A model generated the notes under the pieces. It saw only the letters and a list, made by a program, of their open reading frames with translations, had not been told where the DNA came from and made no database searches. From assembly GCF_003984645.1 (NCBI RefSeq), contig NZ_RWKI01000005.1:124001-188000 (forward strand): a DNA stretch of 64,000 nt, given 5' to 3'. A program made the translations under genes and the position numbers. Position 1 is the stretch's first letter. Every line of letters starts with the position of its first letter. Origin of the DNA: Variovorax sp. MHTC-1 (GTDB lineage: Bacteria > Pseudomonadota > Gammaproteobacteria > Burkholderiales > Burkholderiaceae_C). Positions 25,582 through 33,893 of this stretch are shown here, in pieces.

Positions 25582-26432
25582 CGAACGGCGCCCCGCTGGC
25601 AAGCACGCACCCCTACACCTTGCGCGGCGTCCGGCAGATGCTGGGCCTGACGCGGCATGCCATCTCGAAGCTGATCGAGCTCGGATTCGTCGACCCCTCG
25701 CGCGGACCGGGGCGCGCCTTGCGCTTCTCGTTTCGCGATGTCGTGCTGCTGCGCTCGGCGCACGACCTGCGCGTGGCGCGCATTCCCACGCGGCAGATAC
25801 TGCGCTCGCTGCGGCGGCTCAAGGACACGCTGCCGCCCGAGGTGCCGGTGAACGGGCTGCGCATCACGGCCGCCGGCGACCGCATCACGGTGCGCGAAGA
25901 GAACGCGCAATGGGAGCCCGACACGGGCCAGCTGGTGATGGACTTCAGCGTCGCGCCGGCGACCGGCTCGGTGAGCTTCATCTCCCAGCGCGCCCCGGAG
26001 CCGGCGACGCCCGAGTCCGACGACCTCGAAGACCTGTTCGAGACGGCGGAAGAACTGGAAGCCTCCGACCCCACTGCCGCCGAAGACACCTACCGCCTCA
26101 TCCTCGAGCAGGACCCGGCCCACGCCCACGCCTACCTGAACCTCGGCTTCATGCTGTGCGAGGCCGGCCGCTGCCGCGAGGCCGTGGCGCTCTACGACGA
26201 GGGCATCGTGCATTGCCCCGACGACCCGCTGATGCACTACAACCGCGGCGTCGCCCTCGAAGACCTAGGCCGCGTGCCCGCCGCGCTCGCGAGCTACGAG
26301 GAGTGCCTGCGCCTGCAGCCCGACCTTGCCGACGCGCACCAGAACGCCGCGCTGCTCTATGCCCAGGCCGGACAGAAGCAGATGGCCATCCGCCACTTCA
26401 GCGCATTCCGGCGGCTGCAGCCGCGGGCCTAG
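25578..26432 (+). CDS. MerR-type HTH protein with TPR repeats
   Basis: 284 residues. I choose GTG 25578 because it overlaps the Ku stop as GTGA, giving translational coupling. The N-terminus PYTLRGVRQMLGLTRHAISKLIELGFVDP is a winged-helix MerR fold, with RFSFRDVVLLRSAHDLRVAR as the second half. The C-terminal half has TPR-like repeats (AEDTYRLILEQDPAHAHAYL, AVALYDEGIVHCPDDPLMHY, ALASYEECLRLQPDLADAHQ). It may sense or bind a protein and regulate repair genes. The location between ku and ligD is the strongest clue to function. Confidence 0.8.
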   Translation: MTNGAPLASTHPYTLRGVRQMLGLTRHAISKLIELGFVDPSRGPGRALRFSFRDVVLLRSAHDLRVARIPTRQILRSLRRLKDTLPPEVPVNGLRITAAGDRITVREENAQWEPDTGQLVMDFSVAPATGSVSFISQRAPEPATPESDDLEDLFETAEELEASDPTAAEDTYRLILEQDPAHAHAYLNLGFMLCEAGRCREAVALYDEGIVHCPDDPLMHYNRGVALEDLGRVPAALASYEECLRLQPDLADAHQNAALLYAQAGQKQMAIRHFSAFRRLQPRA

Positions 26433-26438
26433 CCGGCG

Positions 26439-28976
26439 ATGTCCCGCGCCGCCGACCCGCTCAGGAAATACAAGGCCAAGCGCAACTTCGCGCTCACGCC
26501 GGAACCGGCCGAAGGCGGCACCGAAAGCACGCACGCGCGGCAGTTCGTCGTGCAGAAGCACTGGGCCACGCGCCTGCACTACGACGTGCGGCTCGAGCTC
26601 GACGGCGCGATGAAGAGCTGGGCCGTGCCCAAGGGCCCGAGCTACGACCGTCAAGTGAAGCGCATGGCCGTGCACGTCGAGGACCACCCGATCTCCTACA
26701 ACAGCTTCGAAGGCACCATCCCGCCCAAGCAGTACGGCGCCGGCAAGGTCGTCATCTGGGACAAGGGCACCTGGACGCCGATCGGCGACCCGCACAAGGG
26801 CTACCAGGACGGCGACCTCAAGTTCGAGCTGCACGGCTACAAGCTGCGCGGCAAGTGGGTGCTGGTGCGCATCAAGAGCAAGGAGGAGAAGCAGAACGCG
26901 TGGCTGCTCATCAAGGAACGCGACGCCTACGAGCGCCCTTCGGCCGAGTTCAGCGTGGTCGACGAGTTTCCGGATAGCGTGGCCGACCTGCCCATGCCCG
27001 AGCCCGCGGAGGAAGCGGCCGCCGGCCCCGCGGCGACATCCGCACCGGCAAAGAAGAAGCGCGCCGGCACGCGCGGCAGCATGCCCGCCGGCGCAGTCGA
27101 GGCAGAGATGCCGCAGAAGCTGTCGCCGCTCCTGGCCACGCTGGTCGACGCGCCGCCGCCCCGGCCGAGCGAATGGGTCTACGAGATCAAGTTCGACGGC
27201 TACCGCATGCTGGCGCGCATCGATGCAAGCCACGGCGTGAGCCTCATCACGCGCAACGGCCACGACTGGAGCAGCCGCCTGCCGCACCTGGTGAAGGCGC
27301 TCGCGCGCATGAAGCTCAAGCCCGGCTGGCTCGACGGCGAGATCGTGGTGCTTGCCGAATCCGGCCGGACCGACTTCCAGGCGCTGCAGAACGCCTTCGA
27401 GAGCGCCAGGACGCAAGGCATCGAGCTCTTCCTGTTCGACGTGCCGTACTACGACGGCCACGATCTGCGCCGCGTGCCGCTGGTCGAGCGGCGCGAGTTC
27501 CTGCGCGGGCTGCTCGCCAAGGCGCCGGCCGGCATCCGCCTGAGCGAAGCCTTCGATGCGCCCCCGAAGGACATCATCGCCTCGGCCTGCAAGCTCGGGC
27601 TCGAAGGCATCATCGGCAAGCGCAAGGAGAGCGGCTACAGCTCGCGCCGCTCGACGGACTGGATCAAGCTCAAGTGCAGCCAGCGGCAGGAGTTCGTCAT
27701 CGGCGGCTACACCGACCCGAAGGGCTCGCGCATCGGCATCGGCTCGCTGCTGCTCGGCGTGCACGACGACCAGGGCGAGCTGGTGTACGCCGGCAAGGTC
27801 GGCACCGGCTTCAACGAGCGCTCGCTCGCGGACATGCACCAGCGCCTGCAGAAGATCGCGATCGACCAGCGCCCTTTCAAGAACAAGACCGAGGACGAGC
27901 GCAACGCCCACTGGGTCAAGCCCACGCTGGTGGCGGAGGTCACGTATTCGGAGTGGACCGGCGGCGGCCACATCCGGCACGGCGTGTTCCAGGCGCTGCG
28001 CACGGACAAGCCGGCGCGGGCCATCGTGCGCGAGAAGCCCGTGCACTTGGCGGACGCCGACACCGGCCAGCAGCAGCCCATCGCGCACACGCTGCCGCCG
28101 ACGCTCAAGGTCACTAACCCCGAGCGCGTGATCGACCCGAAGAGCGGCGTGACGAAGATCGAGCTGGTGCGCTTCTACGGCCTCGTCGCGCCGCTGATGA
28201 TGGAGCACCTCAAGGGCCGGCCGGTGTCGATCGTGCGTGCGCCCACCGGCATCACGGGCGAGCTGTTCTTCCAGAAGCACCTGGACAAGGGCAGCATGCC
28301 GGGCATCCGGCAGCTCGACCCCGCCATCTGGCCGGGGCACGAGCAGATGCTCGAAGTCGCGACGCCGGAGGGGCTGCTGTCGGCCGCGCAGATGAACGTC
28401 ATCGAGTTCCACACCTGGAACGCGGTCAAGACCGCGACCGGCAAGCCCGACCGCATGACCTTCGACCTCGACCCGGGCGAGGGCGTCGCCTGGCCGGCCG
28501 TGCAGCAAGGCGCCGAGGTCGTGCGCGTGTTCCTCAACGAGCTGGGCCTGGCGTCTTTCTGCAAGACCAGCGGCGGCAAGGGCTTGCACGTGGTGGTGCC
28601 GCTGCGCAAGCATCACGACTGGGACACGGTGAAGGATTTTTCGGAAGCCATCGTGCGCCACCTGGCCCGCACGCTGCCGAAGATGTTCGTTGCCAAGAGC
28701 GGCCCGCGCAACCGCGTGGGCAAGATCTTCATCGACTATTTGCGCAACGGCTTCGGCGCCACGACCGTCTGCGCCTGGTCCGCCCGTTCGCGGCCCGGGC
28801 TCGGCGTGTCGGTGCCCGTCGAGTGGGCGGAGGTGCAGCACCTGGCGAGCGGGGCGCAGTGGACGGTGCGCAACATCCACACGCGGCTGGACAAGGGCAA
28901 CGAGCCCTGGAAGGACTATGCGAAGTCGGCGCAGGGGATCGGGCCGGCGATGAAGATGCTGGGCTTCCGCGGATGA
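26439..28976 (+). CDS. ligD: ATP-dependent DNA ligase D
   Basis: 845 residues in the order phosphoesterase, ligase, polymerase. The phosphoesterase domain (1-165) has HWATRLHYDVRLE and SWAVPKGPS. A linker with KKKR follows. The ligase domain (about 225-535) has the nucleotide-accepting lysine 251 in YEIKFDGYRM. The polymerase/primase domain (about 555-845) has the metal site FDLDPGEGV near 677. LigD trims, fills and seals breaks held by Ku. It starts 6 bases after the MerR-TPR gene, so all three form an operon. Length and order match Pseudomonas-type LigD. Confidence 0.97.
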   Translation: MSRAADPLRKYKAKRNFALTPEPAEGGTESTHARQFVVQKHWATRLHYDVRLELDGAMKSWAVPKGPSYDRQVKRMAVHVEDHPISYNSFEGTIPPKQYGAGKVVIWDKGTWTPIGDPHKGYQDGDLKFELHGYKLRGKWVLVRIKSKEEKQNAWLLIKERDAYERPSAEFSVVDEFPDSVADLPMPEPAEEAAAGPAATSAPAKKKRAGTRGSMPAGAVEAEMPQKLSPLLATLVDAPPPRPSEWVYEIKFDGYRMLARIDASHGVSLITRNGHDWSSRLPHLVKALARMKLKPGWLDGEIVVLAESGRTDFQALQNAFESARTQGIELFLFDVPYYDGHDLRRVPLVERREFLRGLLAKAPAGIRLSEAFDAPPKDIIASACKLGLEGIIGKRKESGYSSRRSTDWIKLKCSQRQEFVIGGYTDPKGSRIGIGSLLLGVHDDQGELVYAGKVGTGFNERSLADMHQRLQKIAIDQRPFKNKTEDERNAHWVKPTLVAEVTYSEWTGGGHIRHGVFQALRTDKPARAIVREKPVHLADADTGQQQPIAHTLPPTLKVTNPERVIDPKSGVTKIELVRFYGLVAPLMMEHLKGRPVSIVRAPTGITGELFFQKHLDKGSMPGIRQLDPAIWPGHEQMLEVATPEGLLSAAQMNVIEFHTWNAVKTATGKPDRMTFDLDPGEGVAWPAVQQGAEVVRVFLNELGLASFCKTSGGKGLHVVVPLRKHHDWDTVKDFSEAIVRHLARTLPKMFVAKSGPRNRVGKIFIDYLRNGFGATTVCAWSARSRPGLGVSVPVEWAEVQHLASGAQWTVRNIHTRLDKGNEPWKDYAKSAQGIGPAMKMLGFRG

Positions 28977-29083
28977 GGGCCTCGCCCTACACGCGCTGCG
29001 GCCAAATGCCCACCATGGCGGCGGTGCGCCGCACCTATGAAGGGTCCTCGGTCAGTTCGACCGTCTTCATCCAAGGGGCTGCC

Positions 29084-29395
29084 ATGGACAATTCTGATCA
29101 GGAAACTTTGACGCAAGGTTCAGCGCAATCGAACCCCACCGACGAGGGGGCCACCACCGCAGAACTCGCAAAGCGCGCAGCGCGGCAGGCGATGGACTCC
29201 GGAAAGGGCTACGCCCAGAACGCCATCAACGAGGCCGGCAAGAGACTGACGGCAGCGAAGGAGCAAGTGAGCCGAGCTGCCGACCAGGGGACGCACTATG
29301 TCTCCGAGCAACCCGCACGCGCCATAGCGATTGCAGCTGCCGGTGGCGCGATCCTCGGCGCTCTCCTGGTCACCGCGATGCGCGGTCGCCGCTAG
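29084..29395 (+). CDS. DUF883/ElaB-like stress membrane protein
   Basis: 103 residues beginning MDNSDQETLTQGS after AAGGGGCTGCC. A polar, Ala/Lys-rich helical part (AKRAARQAMDSGKGYAQNAI, then AAKEQVSRAADQG) precedes a C-terminal hydrophobic helix (ARAIAIAAAGGAILGALLVT) ending in MRGRR. This is the layout of the ElaB/YqjD (DUF883) family, C-terminal-anchored proteins linked to ribosome binding under stress in E. coli. It follows ligD by about 100 bases. Confidence 0.8.
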   Translation: MDNSDQETLTQGSAQSNPTDEGATTAELAKRAARQAMDSGKGYAQNAINEAGKRLTAAKEQVSRAADQGTHYVSEQPARAIAIAAAGGAILGALLVTAMRGRR

Positions 29396-29419
29396 TCCCG
29401 CACGCACCCGGAGAACAAG

Positions 29420-29689
29420 ATGAACATCGTTATTTGGCTGGTGGTCGGCGGGCTCATCGGCTGGGTCGCCAGCATGATCATGAAGACGAATGCGCAGCAG
29501 GGTTTGATCCTCAATATCGTGGTGGGCATCGTCGGTTCGCTGATCGGGGGCTGGCTCATCGCGCCTCTGCTTGGCGCGGGCACCGTCAACCAGAATGATT
29601 TCAGCATCGGAGGACTGCTGGCCTCCCTGATCGGCGCAATCATCTTGCTCGCGGTGGTGAATCTTGTGCGGCGAGGGCGCGTACGGTAG
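29420..29689 (+). CDS. GlsB/YeaQ/YmgE family stress membrane protein
   Basis: 89 residues and highly hydrophobic. VIWLVVGGLIGWVASMIMKT and LNIVVGIVGSLIGGWL are the family's repeated glycine-rich helices, followed by a final helix (LASLIGAIILLAVVNLVRR). The family is induced in stress and was historically annotated as transglycosylase-associated. It lies 24 bases after the DUF883-like gene on the same strand, so the two are probably cotranscribed. Confidence 0.9.
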   Translation: MNIVIWLVVGGLIGWVASMIMKTNAQQGLILNIVVGIVGSLIGGWLIAPLLGAGTVNQNDFSIGGLLASLIGAIILLAVVNLVRRGRVR

Positions 29690-29763
29690 CTCGGCTGGGT
29701 GGTGAAGCGACGGCCGCGCCGCAGGTCGTGGCTTGCCTGGCGCAGTATCGGATGCCGCCTATG

Positions 29764-30441
29764 CAGCGTGCCGCAGCCACGGCGGCATCGGCACGGCGTA
29801 CGTCTTCGATGGGCGCTCCGAACACGGCCTCGATCTCATCGCCAATGAACTGCAGCACCAAGCCGCCGTGCGCGTGAATCGCGGCGTCCATCTCACTGAA
29901 ATAAGCGTTCAGATCGGCCACCACCTCGGCCGGCGGGCTGGCCTCGACCCAGGGCGTGAAGTCGCGCAGGTCGGCGAAGAGGATCGGCACGTCGCGCTGC
30001 ACGCCGGCTCCGCTCACCCGGCCGGCGAGGATCTCGTCGCGCACTTCGGGGCTGACGTACCTGCCAAATGTCTCGCGGATCGCCTCGCGTTCGCGCAGGC
30101 CCCGGACCATGGCTTTGAAACCTTCGGCAACGGCGCCGATCTCGTCGTTTGAGACCACCCCGCAGCGCGCGTCCAGCCCACCGCGCTGCACTTGCCATGG
30201 CTGCCTGCACCTCGCTCAGCGGTCGTGCCACGCATGCCGCGACCAGCAGGGCCAAGGCGACCGAAACCACGACCCCGCCAAGTGCGAGCACGATGATCAC
30301 AAGATTGAGGTTGTGGATGATCGCCGCCGCTGTCGCCGCGTCGGCGGTCCGTAGCGCGTCAGCGGGCGGCATGGGGTGCGTGCCGGCTGCTTGGACAAGC
30401 AGGACCTTCCGCTGCCCTGTGGATGGCGTCAGAATTGCGGC
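29764..30441 (-). pseudogene. Broken class III adenylate/guanylate cyclase (HAMP-cyclase remnant)
   Basis: Read on the minus strand, one frame gives a transmembrane helix (NLNLVIIVLALGGVVVSVAL) and the start of a HAMP domain (ARPLSEVQAAMASA). A one-base shift near 30190 moves to a second frame with the rest of HAMP (GLDARCGVVSNDEIGAVAEG) and most of a cyclase catalytic domain: ILFADLRDFT with a metal Asp, YVSPEVRDEI, and GDEIEAVFGAPIED. The catalytic domain then stops near 29764, about 60 residues short. The N-terminal sensor is missing. Both defects indicate a degraded gene, although a sequencing error could explain the frameshift alone. Confidence 0.65.
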
Positions 30442-30481
30442 GAACGCTCGCTTACAGGCGATGCGGTTCGGAGCCGAAGCC

Positions 30482-32047
30482 ATGAGACGCTGGTTGACCG
30501 CCATCTTCGTGCTGCTGCTCGCCGGCTGCACAACGCTGCCGCCGCGCATCGCGCAGCCTGCGAGCAGCGCCATGGTCGCTACCGGCGTCACGCCCCTCGG
30601 GCGCATCGCTGCGGTGAGTCTGGCCGATGCACCCGGAGGCGACACGGGCTTCAGGCTGTTACCCAGCGGCGAGATGGCCTTCGATGCACGCCTTGCGCTG
30701 GCCGAGGCGGCCACACGCTCCATCGATGCGCAGTACTACCACATCCATGCCGATACCGCCGGCGCCGCGTTCCTCGCGGCGCTGCGGGATGCCGCGCGGC
30801 GCGGCGTGCGCGTGCGGCTGCTGGTGGACGACTACAACGCCGGCGAACTGTACCTCCTGCTGCGCGGGCTGGCCGCGTTTCCGAACGTCGAGGTGCGCCT
30901 GTTCAACCCGCTGCCGGCGCGCTACGGCACGCCGATCGGTCGCATGCTGATGTCGCTGCACGAATACGCGCGTGTCAACCACCGCATGCACAACAAGCTC
31001 TTCGTCGCCGACAACCAGTTTGCCGTCTACGGCGGGCGCAACATCGCCGACGAATACTTCACGCGCCACGGCCAAGCCAACTTCATCGACCTCGACGTGC
31101 TCTCCGCCGGCGCGGTCGTGCGCGAGCTGTCGGCGAGCTTCGACCGCTACTGGAACAGCGAACAGGTGTGGGCGCTGGAGCAGCGGCTGCATGTGTTGGA
31201 ACGCGACATGGACCCCGCCGAGCGGCGCGCCGACTTCGACATGCGGCTGAAGGAGATCGCCGGCCCTCCGCCGAACGTGCCGCCGCGCGACCACCTGGGC
31301 CAGAGCACGGTGCGCGCGCAGATCGCGCAGGGCCGCTTGCAGTTGCTGCCCGGCACGGCCCGCGTGCACGACGACCCGCCCGACAAAGTGGTCGGGCCGG
31401 TGGACACGAACAAGGCCACCCGGGCGATGCGCGCCAAGCTCGACGTGATCGCCGGCGCGCGCGAGGAGGTGGTCGTCGTCAACCCCTATTTCCTGCCCGG
31501 CCCGGTCGGCCTGCGCATGATGCGGGAGGCCCAGCAGCGCGGCACGCGGGTGCTCATCGTCACCAACTCACTGGGCTCCACCGACGAGCCGCTTGTGTAC
31601 CGCGCCTACTCGCGCTACCGCCCCGAGATGCTGAAACTGGGCGTAGAGCTGTACGAGTTCGGTCCCGAACTGGTGCGGCGGTCGGACAGATTCGGAGCCT
31701 TCGGCAAGTCCACGCCGCGCCTGCACGCCAAGGCGGTGGGCGTGGACCGGCGCTGGATGGTGGTGGGCTCGGTCAACCTCGATCTTCGCTCCGCGGTGCT
31801 GAACACCGAGTTGGGCGTCACCATCGACTGCGCGGCGCTCACGCGTCAGGCGCTCGGCCTGCTGCGCGCCGACGCCTTCGCCAGCATGTACCGGCTCCAG
31901 CTTGGTGAAGACGGCCAGACGATCGAATGGCATCTGCGCGACGACAGCGGCAAGACGCAGGTGCGGCGCGACGAGCCGCACGCGAGCCTATGGCAAGGCA
32001 TTTCGCTGTGGCTGCAATCGTGGCTCATATCCGAGATCGACTTGTAG
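30482..32047 (+). CDS. Phospholipase D-family lipoprotein (cardiolipin-synthase-like)
   Basis: 521 residues. The start MRRWLTAIFVLLLAGCTTLP carries a lipobox (LLAGC), so it is probably an envelope lipoprotein. Two HKD motifs are present: HNKLFVADNQFAVYGGRN and HAKAVGVDRRWMVVGSVNLD, each with the H-x-K-x4-D catalytic layout of phospholipase D and cardiolipin synthase. The reaction is transfer or hydrolysis of a phospholipid phosphodiester. The ATG at 30482 is preceded by GGAGCCGAAGCC; an ATG at 30467 is possible. It sits beside the broken cyclase and near the patatin-like phospholipase. Confidence 0.88.
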   Translation: MRRWLTAIFVLLLAGCTTLPPRIAQPASSAMVATGVTPLGRIAAVSLADAPGGDTGFRLLPSGEMAFDARLALAEAATRSIDAQYYHIHADTAGAAFLAALRDAARRGVRVRLLVDDYNAGELYLLLRGLAAFPNVEVRLFNPLPARYGTPIGRMLMSLHEYARVNHRMHNKLFVADNQFAVYGGRNIADEYFTRHGQANFIDLDVLSAGAVVRELSASFDRYWNSEQVWALEQRLHVLERDMDPAERRADFDMRLKEIAGPPPNVPPRDHLGQSTVRAQIAQGRLQLLPGTARVHDDPPDKVVGPVDTNKATRAMRAKLDVIAGAREEVVVVNPYFLPGPVGLRMMREAQQRGTRVLIVTNSLGSTDEPLVYRAYSRYRPEMLKLGVELYEFGPELVRRSDRFGAFGKSTPRLHAKAVGVDRRWMVVGSVNLDLRSAVLNTELGVTIDCAALTRQALGLLRADAFASMYRLQLGEDGQTIEWHLRDDSGKTQVRRDEPHASLWQGISLWLQSWLISEIDL

Positions 32048-32083
32048 CCGGCCCCGACCAGGGTCCCTTGAATCCGAGGTTCA

Positions 32084-33568
32084 TCAACGCGCGATGCGCA
32101 CGATGCGCGCCGCGCCAACGGCCGTCACTGCCATCGCCTGCTTCGTATCGAAGAAGGCGGGCGCGCGCACGACGGTCGATGTGCCAACCTGCTCGATCTG
32201 CACGGTGCCCAGCAGCACGAGCAAGAGCTCGCCGGCGCTCACCTCGGCGCGCTCGCCGGCGGCCAGCGGCCGGTGCTGCCCCGCGTGGACGACCGCCAGC
32301 CGCGCCGCGCGCTCCATCGTCTTCCACGTCGGCAGGCCACGCACGCAGTCGTCGAAGCGCCGCGCCGCGAAGTTCTTCCAGAGGATCTCGCTCAGTTTCG
32401 GGTGCGCTTCGAGGATGGAGAACAACGCCGCGCGCGAAATCTGGATGAGCAGCGTGGCGGTGGCGGTGCGCAGCGAGGCACTGCGCCGTTCGCCGCTGAG
32501 CATGGCGATCTCGCCGAACATGTCGCCGCTGGCCAGCTCGTCGATGATGGCGTCTTCGCCTTCGCCTGCGCCCTCGCGATCGGCCAGCACATAGACGGCG
32601 CCGCGCGCAATCACGTAGAGCTCGTCGCCGGGGTCGCCGGCACGAAAGACGGTCCTTCCCGCGGGAAGCGCGACGATTTGCGCGCTGCGTGCCAGCGTGG
32701 CCAGGCTGGGTGCGTCGAATGAGCCGAACAGTGCGGTCGCCTCGAGGCGCCGCACGACCTCGGCCGGGCGCAGCAACTGGCCGCCGATGGGCAGGCGGTA
32801 CAGCATCGCCGTCAATCCCTCCCTGCGCCGCGCGTAGCGCTCGGCGAAGAAGGTCGAGATCATGTGCCGGAGGTTGTGCGGGTCGAGCCTGACGAGGGTG
32901 ACGAGTCCGTCGCCTTTGCCGTAGCCGGGGTTGGCCTCGATGAAGAAGCGCGCCGCGGGCTTGTCGCATTGGCGCCAGTAGTAGCGCTCGACCTCGGAGT
33001 CGCGCGTGATCCAGTGCACCCGGCGAGTAAGCGGGTTGTCGGAGGTCACGCGCTCGAGCCCGAACGAGTTCGCCAACTCGTCCATGACGTCGACCACGGC
33101 CGGCGGCGGCGGATGCCGGGTGCTCGGCCAGATCACGTCGAAGTGCTTGGCAAACAGGCAATAGCTCGAAGGGTGCACCAGCGAGCCGAGGTAGTAGACG
33201 CGCCGCCCGGGGTAGCGCAGCAGGTAAGGCACGCCGAGCTTGAGGCCGAAGCGTGTGTTGGTATTGCCACCCCGGTAAGCGCGCAGCATGCCGGCCTCGG
33301 CACGAAAGATGGCGCTCGCCTTGCCGGCCAGTTCACGCTCGAAGATGTGCAGCGCGAAGTAGCCGACGATCTCGCCTGCGTGGTTGCGGTGCACGTTGAT
33401 CCAGGTGTGCTCGGCCGGGGACTCGACCACGTACTTCGCGAACGAGTCGCGGCTGACGCCGTCAAACACCTCGCAATGGACCTTGTAGAGCGCATCGATG
33501 AACTCCTGCCGCGCGGCGGGGTCGAGCTTGCTCGGGACGACGATGGCGGATTTGGCGATCTTCGGCAT
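32084..33568 (-). CDS. GNAT-like acyltransferase fused to a cyclic-nucleotide-binding domain
   Basis: 494 residues starting MPKIAKSAIVVPSKLD. The N-terminal 220 residues resemble a GNAT fold (HRNHAGEIVGYFALHIFERE, then AEAGMLRAYRGGNTN). The middle third (about 300-430) is a cNMP-binding domain with GDPGDELYVIARG and the phosphate-binding cassette GDMFGEIAMLSGERRSAS, intact enough to bind cyclic nucleotide. A shorter beta-rich segment ends the protein. A ligand could switch the acyltransferase. It is divergent from the 57-residue gene and the patatin gene (starts 151 bases apart). Confidence 0.72.
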   Translation of the reverse strand: MPKIAKSAIVVPSKLDPAARQEFIDALYKVHCEVFDGVSRDSFAKYVVESPAEHTWINVHRNHAGEIVGYFALHIFERELAGKASAIFRAEAGMLRAYRGGNTNTRFGLKLGVPYLLRYPGRRVYYLGSLVHPSSYCLFAKHFDVIWPSTRHPPPPAVVDVMDELANSFGLERVTSDNPLTRRVHWITRDSEVERYYWRQCDKPAARFFIEANPGYGKGDGLVTLVRLDPHNLRHMISTFFAERYARRREGLTAMLYRLPIGGQLLRPAEVVRRLEATALFGSFDAPSLATLARSAQIVALPAGRTVFRAGDPGDELYVIARGAVYVLADREGAGEGEDAIIDELASGDMFGEIAMLSGERRSASLRTATATLLIQISRAALFSILEAHPKLSEILWKNFAARRFDDCVRGLPTWKTMERAARLAVVHAGQHRPLAAGERAEVSAGELLLVLLGTVQIEQVGTSTVVRAPAFFDTKQAMAVTAVGAARIVRIAR

Positions 33569-33719
33569 AGGTGTCGGGCGCTGCGGACCACCCGTCGAAC
33601 CGCCGGAAAATCCGAAGGCCGGCGGGTTGCACGCGTGGCGGATAGGACGAACGATTTTGCTCCACGGCACGCCCGACCCGATCACCGAGGCGCCCTCGCG
33701 CCGCGGCATACTGGCGGCC

Positions 33720-33893
33720 ATGATCGCCGAGCCGCCGCCCCTTTGCAGCCGCCGGACGCTTCCGGCCGAGGCGCTCGCAGTCCTCGCCGAAGGTTGCGGG
33801 TTCCTGCTGCTCGGCGTGCTCGCCGCGCCGATTGCCCTGCCGATCGAGAACGTCGCGCGCCGGGATGCCCTGGTGCCCGGACTGGCGCGATGA
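33720..33893 (+). CDS. Small coupled hydrophobic protein
   Basis: 57 residues: MIAEPPPLCSRRTLPAEALA, then a hydrophobic stretch (CGFLLLGVLAAPIALPI) and a short polar tail. Its stop overlaps the ATG of the patatin gene as ATGA (33890..33893), which argues that it is translated and couples the next gene. It may be a membrane peptide. No family is recognised, and an upstream open frame is also possible. Confidence 0.5.
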   Translation: MIAEPPPLCSRRTLPAEALAVLAEGCGFLLLGVLAAPIALPIENVARRDALVPGLAR

